Shown here one piece after another: positions 1-5,929 of a stretch of 5,929 nt of DNA. The notes under the pieces were generated by a model that was given only the letters and a program-made list of their open reading frames with translations, was not told the DNA's origin and did no database searches. The position numbers were made by a program, and so were the translations under genes. The DNA is taken from assembly GCA_030018875.1 (NCBI GenBank), contig JASEHK010000072.1:1-5929 (forward strand), read 5' to 3'. How positions within the stretch are numbered: the first letter of the stretch is position 1; each line of letters opens with the position of its first letter. This stretch comes from Endomicrobiia bacterium (GTDB taxonomy: Bacteria > Elusimicrobiota > Endomicrobiia > PHAN01).

Positions 1-829
1 AAAAATAATCCGCGAGCACTGCTGTGCGGGCGTAGTCGCTGTAGTCGTAAGTTATCCTGGTTTTGGCGAAAGCGCCGTCCGTGTTGTTATATCCGGGCTC
101 TATGGCGACATTCAGCGGGCCGTCGCCCAGAGAGTGCCACCAGTACGGGAGCCAAAAAACCGGAATCTTTCCGACGTAAAATACGGCGCTCATTGCGCTT
201 ACGAATCTTCGGGGCACGACGCTCAGTCGCGGTGTAATTATTTTATAATGCGGTTTTTCGGCGGTGCAGGTGGTGAACGAAGCGCCCGACCCGCGGTATT
301 TAACTCCTTTGCGCCTGACCTTTTTTGAAGTGAATACCCATGAGCCGACGAATCCCCGCGCGTCCTCCATATACCCTGCGTCGTTCGCCGAGCTGAAGTT
401 TCCCGATGAGAAAAAAACGGCGTCGCCTCCGCGCGCGAACTTCGCGCCTCCCGAAACGTATATGATTTTTTCCTCGACAAATACCTCGGCGCGCTCGGCT
501 TCAAGTATCGTCGCGCCGCGTTTGATTACCACATTGCCGTCGGCGCGCGCCACGCGGTTCACAGTGTCGTACTCAATCGCATCGGCGGAAATGTCTACGG
601 GAAGTTCATCTTCACGGGGAGCGCGCGCGGCCGCTGCGGCGGCCGTGGACTTTTTCGGCGCGGCCGCGAAGGTGGATACGACTACGCCGGCGCCGTCGGC
701 GGATTTTCCTTCGGCCGAAGTTGCCAAAACCCCTCGCGCCGGAAAAACGAGCGCCGTCGAAGCCGCGCATACAAAAATGCCGACGCGCGCGCCCACGGAA
801 AACGCCTCCGTCGCCTTCGAAGATTTCAT
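1..829 (-). CDS. lptD: LPS-assembly protein LptD (OstA), N-terminal part, runs off the window
   Basis: This gene encodes the outer-membrane protein that, with LptE, inserts lipopolysaccharide into the outer leaflet. I translated 276 codons from the ATG at 829; the reading frame stays open to base 2, so the 3' end is missing. Residues 1-36 look like a Sec signal peptide, with a hydrophobic stretch at about 16-30 and a plausible cleavage after VLA at 34-36. An Ala-rich linker (about 37-75) follows, then the OstA/LptA-like jellyroll domain (SADAIEYD 81-88, DGNV 97-100). The LptD signature FTTC...KPHYKI lies at 185-197, followed by GKIPVFWLPYWW at 220-231, which leads into the beta-barrel. Cys188 sits where E. 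coli LptD carries a disulfide cysteine (inference from remembered alignment). The start overlaps the upstream kinase stop as ATGA, with AAGGA six bases before it. The family usually has 700 or more residues, so most of the barrel lies outside. Confidence 0.9.
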   Translation of the reverse strand, partial: MKSSKATEAFSVGARVGIFVCAASTALVFPARGVLATSAEGKSADGAGVVVSTFAAAPKKSTAAAAAARAPREDELPVDISADAIEYDTVNRVARADGNVVIKRGATILEAERAEVFVEEKIIYVSGGAKFARGGDAVFFSSGNFSSANDAGYMEDARGFVGSWVFTSKKVRRKGVKYRGSGASFTTCTAEKPHYKIITPRLSVVPRRFVSAMSAVFYVGKIPVFWLPYWWHSLGDGPLNVAIEPGYNNTDGAFAKTRITYDYSDYARTAVLADYF

Positions 830-1731
830 CTAAAGTCCTTGCGCGCGGCAAGCAAGGCCGCTCCGGCGACGCCAAGCACTGCGGCATTTTTTGATACGAA
901 CACGCGCACTCCCGCCGACGGACAATCAAACGCCCTGGACTTCATCTCTCGAATCGCGGCCGGCAGAAAAAACCTCGAGGCGCGCGAGATCCCGCCGGTT
1001 ATCACCATCGCGGCGGGATTGAAAATGTTGACGATATCGGCCAGGAGGACTCCGAGTATCAAACCCGTTTCGCGCCATGTCTCGATGGCCGCGCGGTTTC
1101 CCCGCGCCGCAAGCGCGCAGACGTTCTCAGGCGTGATCTCCGACGGACATGGAGGTTTCCTCCCGCCGGAAATATCGCGGAAACGCGATACGATGGCGTC
1201 GCGCCCTATGTATCTTTCAAAACAGCCGCGATTGCCGCAGGAGCACTTTATGCCGGACGGCTCATACGTCAAATGTCCTATCTCGCCGGCGGAGCCGCCG
1301 GAGCCGCGATAAAGTTGTCCGCCGACGATAATACCGCCGCCGATGCCCGTGCCCATCGTAATACAGACCATATCGCCATAACGCTCGGCGCAGTCGAGAG
1401 ACCATGCTCCGACCGCCGCCGCGTTGGCGTCGTTTTCCACGATTACCGGCCGACGCAGTATCTTGCGGGCTATGTTTGCCAAAGGCAAATTTTTCCATCC
1501 GAGATTGGGACTGAAACGGACAACGCCTTGAGCGCGGTCAACGTCTCCGGCCACGGCAACTCCCGCGACCGCGTAAGACCCCGCGTTTCCGACGAGACGA
1601 GAGATGTTTTCAAAAAGTTTGACGGGGTCACTCTCAAACGATATAGAATCTAAAACGGATATTTTTCCGACGGAAGATGCCGCGCCTATCTTGACCTCGG
1701 TTCCTCCGATATCTATGCCGAGGGTCTTCAC
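826..1731 (-). CDS. ROK-family sugar kinase (glucokinase or N-acetylhexosamine kinase)
   Basis: This is a cytoplasmic kinase of the ROK family that phosphorylates a hexose or N-acetylhexosamine with ATP. The 301-residue length is typical. Visible motifs, in order, are the phosphate-binding DIGGT (7-11), PNLGW (75-79) in the sugar pocket, ENDAN (99-103) with Asp101 as the expected catalytic base, GTGIGGG (127-133), and the zinc site formed by His153 with Cys163, Cys165 and Cys170 (CSCGNRGC). Glu150 and Glu172 are the expected sugar contacts. The sequence after the zinc knuckle (FERYIGRDAI) is less standard than the usual E-x-Y-x-S/A. The start is GTG at 1731, chosen because it forms a 4-base GTGA overlap with the upstream stop and has AAGGTGG seven bases before it. 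The stop overlaps the lptD start as ATGA. Neighbours for a uronic-acid sugar nucleotide and LPS export suggest a role in envelope sugar supply, but glucose, GlcNAc and ManNAc cannot be told apart here. Confidence 0.9.
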   Translation of the reverse strand: MKTLGIDIGGTEVKIGAASSVGKISVLDSISFESDPVKLFENISRLVGNAGSYAVAGVAVAGDVDRAQGVVRFSPNLGWKNLPLANIARKILRRPVIVENDANAAAVGAWSLDCAERYGDMVCITMGTGIGGGIIVGGQLYRGSGGSAGEIGHLTYEPSGIKCSCGNRGCFERYIGRDAIVSRFRDISGGRKPPCPSEITPENVCALAARGNRAAIETWRETGLILGVLLADIVNIFNPAAMVITGGISRASRFFLPAAIREMKSRAFDCPSAGVRVFVSKNAAVLGVAGAALLAARKDFR

Positions 1732-3038
1732 GCGGTGACCACCTTATGGCCCCAGCGGCGGCGATTTTTCACCAGATTTCTGGTGTCCACGACGAGACGG
1801 GAATGGCGGGCTATGAAATCGCCGTCGTATTCCGAGTGGTCGGTAAGAACTACCGCGCAATCGTATCGCTTAAGCGAAGACGCGCTCAGGGGCACGGATT
1901 TTTTGACGAAAGCATATTTTCTTGTGCGGTGGGTTCGGAGCGTGTGCGGGTCGTTGTAATCCACTCGGGCATTCTTGGACTCGAGCAGTTCCATCACCTT
2001 GAAAGACGGCGATTCCCTGACGTCGTCAATGTCTTTCTTATAGGCGAGCCCCAGAATGAGTATCCTTGCCCCCGATATGGATTTCCCGCGGGCATTCAGA
2101 GTTTCTACTGTTTTTCCGACGACGTATTCGGGCATTCTTGTATTGATTTCACCGGCGAGTTCTATGAATCTGGTCGAGAAACCGTACTCCCTGGCCTTCC
2201 AGGTCAGATAAAAAGGGTCTATGGGTATACAATGCCCGCCGAGCCCGGGACCGGGGTAGAAGGCCTGAAAACCGAACGGCTTGGTTTTGGCGGCTTTTAT
2301 GACTTCCCATATATCAATGTCCATCTTGTCGAAAAGCATCTTCAGTTCGTTGACCAGCGCTATATTGACGGCGCGATAGATATTCTCAAGAAGCTTTGCG
2401 GCCTCGGCGGCCTTCGTCGAGGAAACCGGCACGGTCGTCTCGACTATCCGGTCGTAAAGAGCTTTCGCAACCTCAAGGCACCCTGAAGTGTATCCGCCGA
2501 CCACCTTGGGGGTGGTGCGCGTGTTGAATGTCTTATTGTTCGGGTCCTCTCTCTCCGGAGAAAACGCGAGATAAAAATCCCTGCCGGCCTTCAGCCCCGA
2601 TTTTTCCAGCGCGGCCCTCAACTCGCCGTCGGTCGTGCCCGGATAGGTTGTGGACTCAAGCACGACGAGTTGGCCGGGCATCAATGTCCGCGCGATTGCT
2701 TCGGCGGTGTTAAGAACATAAGAAAGGTCGGGCTCGCGATGCTCGCCCAGAGGCGTCGGCACGCATATTATGACGGCGTCGGCCGTTCTTAACTTTGAGA
2801 AGTCCGCCGTCGGATGGAACCGTCCGTCCTTTTTCCATTTTGACACGAGCGAAGAACGGAAATGCTTTATGTAACTTTTGCCGGCTTTAAGCATTTGTAT
2901 TTTGCGCGGGTCTATGTCGAAACCCCTTACTTTGAAACCGGCGGAAAGAAATGCTCCGGCCAGCGGAAGGCCGACGTATCCCAAACCTATAACGGCGATT
3001 TCGGCCTTCAGCGTTTTGATTTTCTCCGCAAGAGTCAT
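1728..3038 (-). CDS. wbpA: UDP-N-acetyl-D-glucosamine 6-dehydrogenase (WbpA-type nucleotide-sugar dehydrogenase)
   Basis: This enzyme belongs to the UDP-glucose/GDP-mannose dehydrogenase family, which oxidises C6 of a sugar nucleotide twice with NAD+ to give a uronic acid for O-antigen, capsule or other surface glycans. At 436 residues it is full length. The N-terminal Rossmann fold has GLGYVG (18-23) with the acidic Asp41/Asp43 region after the second strand. ICVPTPLGE (91-99) and ESTTYPGTT (128-136) are typical. Lys215 and Asn219 (KLLEN) and the catalytic Cys270 with Asp274 in PGPGLGGHCIPID keep the spacing known from the family. The GGHCIPIDPFYL form is that of WbpA enzymes rather than the GGSCFPKD form of UDP-glucose dehydrogenases, so UDP-GlcNAc is the likelier substrate (inference). 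The C-terminal domain begins near ILILGLAYKKDIDDVRESP (326-344). The start overlaps the folC stop as ATGA, with GGAGG five bases upstream. The stop overlaps the kinase start as GTGA. Confidence 0.92.
   Translation of the reverse strand: MTLAEKIKTLKAEIAVIGLGYVGLPLAGAFLSAGFKVRGFDIDPRKIQMLKAGKSYIKHFRSSLVSKWKKDGRFHPTADFSKLRTADAVIICVPTPLGEHREPDLSYVLNTAEAIARTLMPGQLVVLESTTYPGTTDGELRAALEKSGLKAGRDFYLAFSPEREDPNNKTFNTRTTPKVVGGYTSGCLEVAKALYDRIVETTVPVSSTKAAEAAKLLENIYRAVNIALVNELKMLFDKMDIDIWEVIKAAKTKPFGFQAFYPGPGLGGHCIPIDPFYLTWKAREYGFSTRFIELAGEINTRMPEYVVGKTVETLNARGKSISGARILILGLAYKKDIDDVRESPSFKVMELLESKNARVDYNDPHTLRTHRTRKYAFVKKSVPLSASSLKRYDCAVVLTDHSEYDGDFIARHSRLVVDTRNLVKNRRRWGHKVVTA
1739..1745 (-). promoter_or_regulatory. 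Ribosome binding site for the GTG-initiated ROK kinase
   Basis: On the minus strand the sequence reads AAGGTGG, seven bases upstream of the GTG at 1731-1729. It lies inside the last codons of the dehydrogenase gene. It supports the GTG start, since no ATG is near the point where the DIGGT motif requires translation to begin. Confidence 0.65.
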
Positions 3039-4366
3039 TGCTCCCTCCGTTTTCCCCCGATTATTCCCAGCGCTTCGCCGGCCAGATACAAAGAACCCGC
3101 CACGATAATATTGAGACGGGCGGATGTTTTTTGCGATAAGAGTTTTTTGAGCCCGCCGGAGGGAAGAGTCCTGACGGGGACTGATGTGATTTTTTTCAAA
3201 ACATTTACCAGGGCGACGGCCGGCAGAGCGCGCGGGACTGACAGTTGCGGCACGGCGATCTCGTCGGCCGCGCGGACCACGCTTCGGGCCATCGCGGAAT
3301 AATCCTTGTCGCGGAGCGCCCCGAAGACGAATATAGTCCGGCGTTTCGCAAGCGGCGATTTCAGATATTCGGAAACGAAACGGCGCATAGCGTCGTCGTT
3401 GTGCGCTCCGTCAACGATGACGGTTTTGCCGCGGAAGTTTCTTATATCGAAACGCCCTGTCCAGCGCGCGGCGGACAGACCTTTCCTTATCGAGACCTCG
3501 ACGATGGAACCGAATACGCGCGAAGCCACGATGGCGGCCTTGACGGCCGCCGCCGCGTTTTGGGCCTGATACCCGCCCATCAGGGCGATTTCAAGGCCGT
3601 TAATCCGCAGCGCTTTTTCTTTATAGTCGAAAATCTGCCGACGGCGGCGCCAATCCGCGCGGCAATTCATAGCCTTAAAATCCGCGCCGAACTTGTATAT
3701 TCCGCAACCAGTCCGTCGCGCAGCCGACGAAGCCAGACGAAAAAGCCCCGCGCTCAAATCTCCGACGACGAGGCCGATGCCTTTTCTGACGATGCCCAGG
3801 TCTTCGGCGATTACATCCGCGAGGTCTTTTCCGAACAAGTCCTCGTGGTCTCTCGATACTCCGGTTATGACCGTTGCCGCCTTGTCGTCGAAAACGTTGG
3901 TCGCGTCGTAAGTTCCGCCGACGCCAACCTCCATAACCGCGACGTCGGCGAGGCATTGGGAGAAATAAATCGCGGCAAGCGCCGTCATCGTTTCAAAAAA
4001 AGTGAGTCCCGAACTCTCCGCCGCGCGACGGTAACGCGCGTAAAGCCCGTACAATTTCTTGCGGGTTATCGCTCTTCCGTCGAAGTTTATCCTCTCCTCG
4101 ACCCTTATCAGATGGGGCGACGTATAAAGCCCGACTTTGAGTCCCGCGGCGCGCAATATCGCCGAGAGGTAAGCCGCCACGCTGCCCTTGCCGTTGGTTC
4201 CAGCAACGTGAATTATTTTAAGCGACGACGGGTCAATTCCCGCGACGGAAAAAAACGACCGTATCCTACCGAGTCCGGGTTTTATTCCGGTGTACTCTTT
4301 CTTGGACCAGTCTTCAAAAAACCGTCCGGCTGCGGACATGTCGGCTTTTATGACGGTGTTGCGCAT
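3035..4366 (-). CDS. folC: Bifunctional folylpolyglutamate synthase / dihydrofolate synthase
   Basis: FolC is a Mur-ligase-type cytoplasmic enzyme that adds glutamate to dihydropteroate and/or to folates, using ATP. From the ATG at 4366 it has 443 residues, normal for the family. Motifs are KPGLGR (29-34), the P-loop HVAGTNGKGS (53-62), TSPH (82-85), FETMTALA (124-131), EVGVGGTYDATN (146-157), SRDH (171-174), GGYQAQNAAAA (264-274), RWTGRFD (301-307) and DGAHN (319-323) in the C-terminal domain. The position normally held by the carbamylated lysine (REKAGI in typical FolC) reads AEDLGI, with Asp189. The frame is open further upstream to 4489, but that part translates the palindromic repeat and overlaps accD, so I reject it. 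Neither ATG at 4366 nor ATG at 4339 has a clear Shine-Dalgarno sequence; 4339 matches the N-terminal length of B. subtilis FolC as I remember it. accD lies about 100 bases upstream, and the dehydrogenase start overlaps the stop. Confidence 0.9.
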   Translation of the reverse strand: MRNTVIKADMSAAGRFFEDWSKKEYTGIKPGLGRIRSFFSVAGIDPSSLKIIHVAGTNGKGSVAAYLSAILRAAGLKVGLYTSPHLIRVEERINFDGRAITRKKLYGLYARYRRAAESSGLTFFETMTALAAIYFSQCLADVAVMEVGVGGTYDATNVFDDKAATVITGVSRDHEDLFGKDLADVIAEDLGIVRKGIGLVVGDLSAGLFRLASSAARRTGCGIYKFGADFKAMNCRADWRRRRQIFDYKEKALRINGLEIALMGGYQAQNAAAAVKAAIVASRVFGSIVEVSIRKGLSAARWTGRFDIRNFRGKTVIVDGAHNDDAMRRFVSEYLKSPLAKRRTIFVFGALRDKDYSAMARSVVRAADEIAVPQLSVPRALPAVALVNVLKKITSVPVRTLPSGGLKKLLSQKTSARLNIIVAGSLYLAGEALGIIGGKRREQ

Positions 4367-4405
4367 AAGTTGCGGCGATAAAATGGAAGTGTCGCTTTTT
4401 TCAAA

Positions 4406-4448
4406 GACGAGATTATTCCTCCGATGGACATCGGAGTCAGAATGACAA
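4406..4448 (-). repeat. Palindromic REP-like interspersed element between accD and folC
   Basis: The gap between accD and folC contains a perfect 8-base inverted repeat with a 2-base centre, CTCCGATG-TC-CATCGGAG (4419-4436). It is flanked on the minus strand by TGTCATTCTGA on one side and GGAATAATCTCGTC on the other. Outer ATT/AAT bases (4415-4417 and 4441-4443) can extend the stem across a small bulge. The layout GTCATTCTGA, then hairpin, then GAATCTC resembles a short dispersed repeat that I remember from many bacterial genomes; this is memory, not a search. Only one copy is present in this window. As RNA it would form a short hairpin ahead of folC. It has no U-tract, so it is not a convincing terminator. 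Confidence 0.5.
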
Positions 4449-4466
4449 TTAAAAGTGTTATCTGAT

Positions 4467-5282
4467 TTATGAGAAATCCAATATATCAAGAAGTTTTATC
4501 AGAATGCCCTTGAGACTTTTCCTGTCGGAAACGATGTCCACCATTCCGTGCTCTTCCAGAAACTCAGCCCTCTGAAAGCCGTCGGGCAATTTCTGCTTTA
4601 TCGTCTCCTCTATCACTCTCGGACCGGCGAAACATATCAGCGCTCCTCGTTCGGCGATGTTGACGTCGCCGAGCATGGCGTACGACGCGCTCACTCCTCC
4701 GGCGGTCGGATCCGCCATGATGGATATGAAAAGCACTCCGGCCTCGTCGAGGCGGGCGATGGCCGCGGAGGCCTTGGCCATCTGCATCAACGAGATTATA
4801 CCCTCCTGCATTCTGGCCCCGCCCGACGACGATACCACTATCAGAGGCCGTCTGGATTTAAGCGCGGCCTCGGCCGCCATCGCGACCTTATCACCCACGA
4901 CAGATCCCATACTGCCGCCCATAAACTCGAAATCCATAACCGCTATAACGACTTCGTGCTTTCCTATTGACGCTGTTCCGGCGACAATCGCGTCCGAGGC
5001 GGAGAGATTGGCGGTTTTGGCGGCATACCCCGGAAAACCGAGATGGTCGAATGACGGGGGGCGCGTAATGGTTTCTCTGAAACTCTTTTCTTCGACGAGC
5101 ATGTGCAACCTTTCGCCGGCATTGAGGCGGAAATAACCTTGGCACTTGGGGCAGACCCAGAGATTTTCCTTTAACTCCTTGTCGTATATTATCTCGTCGC
5201 AGGCCGGACATTTTCGCCAAAGACTTTTTTCTTCCGGCCTATTTTTTTCTTCCGACCTGTTTCTGCCTTCGTTTTTTGGCAT
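4467..5282 (-). CDS. accD: Acetyl-CoA carboxylase carboxyltransferase subunit beta
   Basis: AccD pairs with AccA to move the carboxyl group from carboxybiotin on AccB to acetyl-CoA, making malonyl-CoA for fatty-acid synthesis in the cytoplasm. The protein has 271 residues from the ATG at 5282, slightly shorter than the E. coli form. An N-terminal four-cysteine zinc ribbon is formed by Cys25, Cys28, Cys44 and Cys47 (CPAC...CPKC). The crotonase-fold carboxyltransferase domain shows DFEFMGGSMGSVVG (117-130), SGGARMQEG (153-161) and PTAGGVSASYAMLGD (192-206), the glycine-rich segments that form oxyanion and CoA contacts, and then GPRVI (220-224). A TTG at 5288 would overlap the trpA stop, but GAAGAGG sits eight bases before the ATG and only two before the TTG, so ATG is preferred. 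Residues 8-19 are a charged tandem repeat. The gene ends in TAA at 4467. accA is not in the window. Confidence 0.95.
   Translation of the reverse strand: MPKNEGRNRSEEKNRPEEKSLWRKCPACDEIIYDKELKENLWVCPKCQGYFRLNAGERLHMLVEEKSFRETITRPPSFDHLGFPGYAAKTANLSASDAIVAGTASIGKHEVVIAVMDFEFMGGSMGSVVGDKVAMAAEAALKSRRPLIVVSSSGGARMQEGIISLMQMAKASAAIARLDEAGVLFISIMADPTAGGVSASYAMLGDVNIAERGALICFAGPRVIEETIKQKLPDGFQRAEFLEEHGMVDIVSDRKSLKGILIKLLDILDFS
5226..5261 (-). repeat. 18-base tandem duplication at the 5' end of accD
   Basis: Two adjacent 18-base units (5244-5261 and 5226-5243) match at 16 of 18 positions and encode NRSEEK then NRPEEK, residues 8-19 of AccD. They keep the reading frame and lie in the charged leader before the zinc ribbon. 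The junction between the units holds a run of seven A on the coding strand (5242-5248). Confidence 0.75.
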
Positions 5283-5284
5283 TA

Positions 5285-5929
5285 TCAAAACCTCTTCGGT
5301 CGTTTATTCACTGTCTTTATTGACGATATGGCTTTCTTGCATGCCGCGACGAAAGAAGCCACCGCCGTCGCGGCGCGGGACTTCGGAACATTTTCTATTA
5401 TATCCATTATGGCCGAGCCGATTATCACGCCATCGGCATAACGGGCGAGTTCGGCGGCGCTCGACGGAGACGAGACACCGAATCCGGCGAATACCGGCGT
5501 ATGAGGGCTTAAGCGCCTGAGCGACCGGATAAACCGCGCGGGCGGGAGATTGTTCTTCCCCTTGCGCGCGCCTGTAACACCCAGCAGCACGACGGCGTAA
5601 ACGAATCCGCGCGACGCCACCGCTATTTTTTTAAGCCGCGCCGACGGTGTATTGGGCGCGGCCAGGTAGACGATATTGTCGGGAAGTTCGACACCTTTAC
5701 GACGGAGCGCCGAGGCTGACTCGGGGGTAAGGTCTGGTATTATGAAACCGGCAACGCCAGAAACCCGCGACGCGTTTTTGAGATTTCGCGAGCCGAAAGC
5801 CAGCAAGGGATTAAGATAACTCATCAAATAAATGTCCGCGCCGGAGTGTTTAAGCCGACGGGCGAGAGCGAAGGTCTTTGACGTGGTGACGCCTTTTTCG
5901 AGAGCCTTTTGCGACGAGCGCTGGATGGT
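5285..5929 (-). CDS. trpA: Tryptophan synthase alpha subunit, N-terminus outside the window
   Basis: TrpA cleaves indole-3-glycerol phosphate to indole and glyceraldehyde 3-phosphate and passes indole to TrpB. The frame is open to the window edge; 214 codons plus the stop are visible, starting at TIQ of the conserved GPTIQ motif. About 60 N-terminal residues are therefore missing, including the catalytic Glu49 and Asp60 equivalents (S. typhimurium numbering), which cannot be checked. Visible TIM-barrel motifs in order are LMSYLNPLLAFG, FIIPDLTPE (variant of the usual PDLP-EE), YLAAPNTP, GFVYAVVLLGVTGARKG (with the Tyr of the active site and the GVTGA loop), FAGFGVSS and GVIIGSAIMDIIE, the last two forming the phosphate-binding end. 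The C-terminus is basic. An internal TTG/ATG near 5827 is not the start, because homology continues upstream. accD begins two bases after the TGA. trpB would be expected just upstream. Confidence 0.95.
   Translation of the reverse strand, partial: TIQRSSQKALEKGVTTSKTFALARRLKHSGADIYLMSYLNPLLAFGSRNLKNASRVSGVAGFIIPDLTPESASALRRKGVELPDNIVYLAAPNTPSARLKKIAVASRGFVYAVVLLGVTGARKGKNNLPPARFIRSLRRLSPHTPVFAGFGVSSPSSAAELARYADGVIIGSAIMDIIENVPKSRAATAVASFVAACKKAISSIKTVNKRPKRF
5291..5297 (-). promoter_or_regulatory. Ribosome binding site of accD, within the end of trpA
   Basis: On the minus strand GAAGAGG lies eight bases before the ATG at 5282 and inside the last codons of trpA. Its spacing favours the ATG at 5282 over the upstream TTG at 5288. 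Its position suggests that accD translation is coupled to that of trpA. Confidence 0.6.

Noticed and set aside
264..833. Plus-strand open frame of 189 codons rich in Ala, Ser and Thr
   Set aside because: The minus strand here encodes LptD with a signal peptide and LptD motifs, so the plus-strand frame is a shadow.
1746..2486. Plus-strand open frame of 246 codons opposite the nucleotide-sugar dehydrogenase
   Set aside because: It mirrors a well-conserved coding sequence and shows no domain of its own.
3245..4381. Long open frame of 378 codons on the plus strand, opposite folC
   Set aside because: It is fully antisense to a clear folC, has no recognisable motif, and is expected from GC-rich codon use on the other strand.
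4364..4410. Possible sigma-70-like promoter before folC (TTGAAA, 16 bases, TTTTAT)
   Set aside because: The -10 box matches only four of six bases, and it would leave almost no leader before the ATG at 4366. It is too weak to annotate.
4419..4436. The palindrome as an intrinsic terminator of accD
   Set aside because: The stem is short, with a tight loop, and on the minus strand it is followed by GAATAATC rather than a U-tract.
4367..4489. N-terminal extension of FolC up to the start at 4489
   Set aside because: It overlaps the end of accD and translates the palindromic repeat; known FolC proteins begin about 20 residues before KPGLGR.
5282..5288. TTG start of accD giving a 4-base TTGA overlap with trpA
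   Set aside because: The Shine-Dalgarno sequence is only two bases from the TTG but eight from the ATG at 5282, which fits initiation better.

Overview
The window is a compact, single-direction stretch of bacterial chromosome. All six genes run on the minus strand, so the biological order is from right to left: trpA (5' end outside the window), accD, folC, a WbpA-type nucleotide-sugar dehydrogenase, a ROK-family sugar kinase and lptD (3' end outside the window). The last three junctions are 4-base overlaps (ATGA, GTGA, ATGA). trpA and accD are separated by 2 bases or overlap, depending on the accD start chosen. The only real intergenic gap, about 100 bases between accD and folC, holds a small palindromic repeat. 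No tRNA, rRNA, CRISPR array, transposase or phage gene is visible, and no stretch longer than 300 bases lacks a gene.

The organism is a diderm (Gram-negative) bacterium, because it encodes LptD, the outer-membrane LPS translocon. The sequence is moderately GC-rich by eye, with pronounced GC-rich codon use. The order trpA-accD-folC is known from several Gram-negative lineages, notably alphaproteobacteria, and accD-folC adjacency also occurs in gammaproteobacteria. The downstream set (WbpA-like dehydrogenase, zinc-type ROK kinase, lptD) does not point to a familiar model genome. My guess, at low confidence, is an uncultured diderm lineage such as Elusimicrobiota or Omnitrophota; a protein search would be needed to place it.

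Region by region: 5285-5929 is the C-terminal three quarters of tryptophan synthase alpha. 4467-5282 is the beta subunit of acetyl-CoA carboxylase carboxyltransferase, with a zinc ribbon and a short charged tandem repeat at its N-terminus. 4367-4466 is the gap carrying the palindrome. 3035-4366 is folylpolyglutamate/dihydrofolate synthase, lacking the lysine that is normally carbamylated. 1728-3038 is the nucleotide-sugar dehydrogenase, 826-1731 the ROK kinase, and 1-829 the N-terminal part of LptD up to the start of the beta-barrel.

The cluster links central metabolism (tryptophan, malonyl-CoA, folate) to envelope synthesis (a uronic-acid sugar nucleotide, a sugar kinase, LPS export). The tight overlaps suggest one transcript with translational coupling from folC through lptD. 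I found no clear new system. The second-look items are the palindromic repeat, the altered FolC active-site position, the accD tandem repeat and the coupling of lptD to sugar genes.
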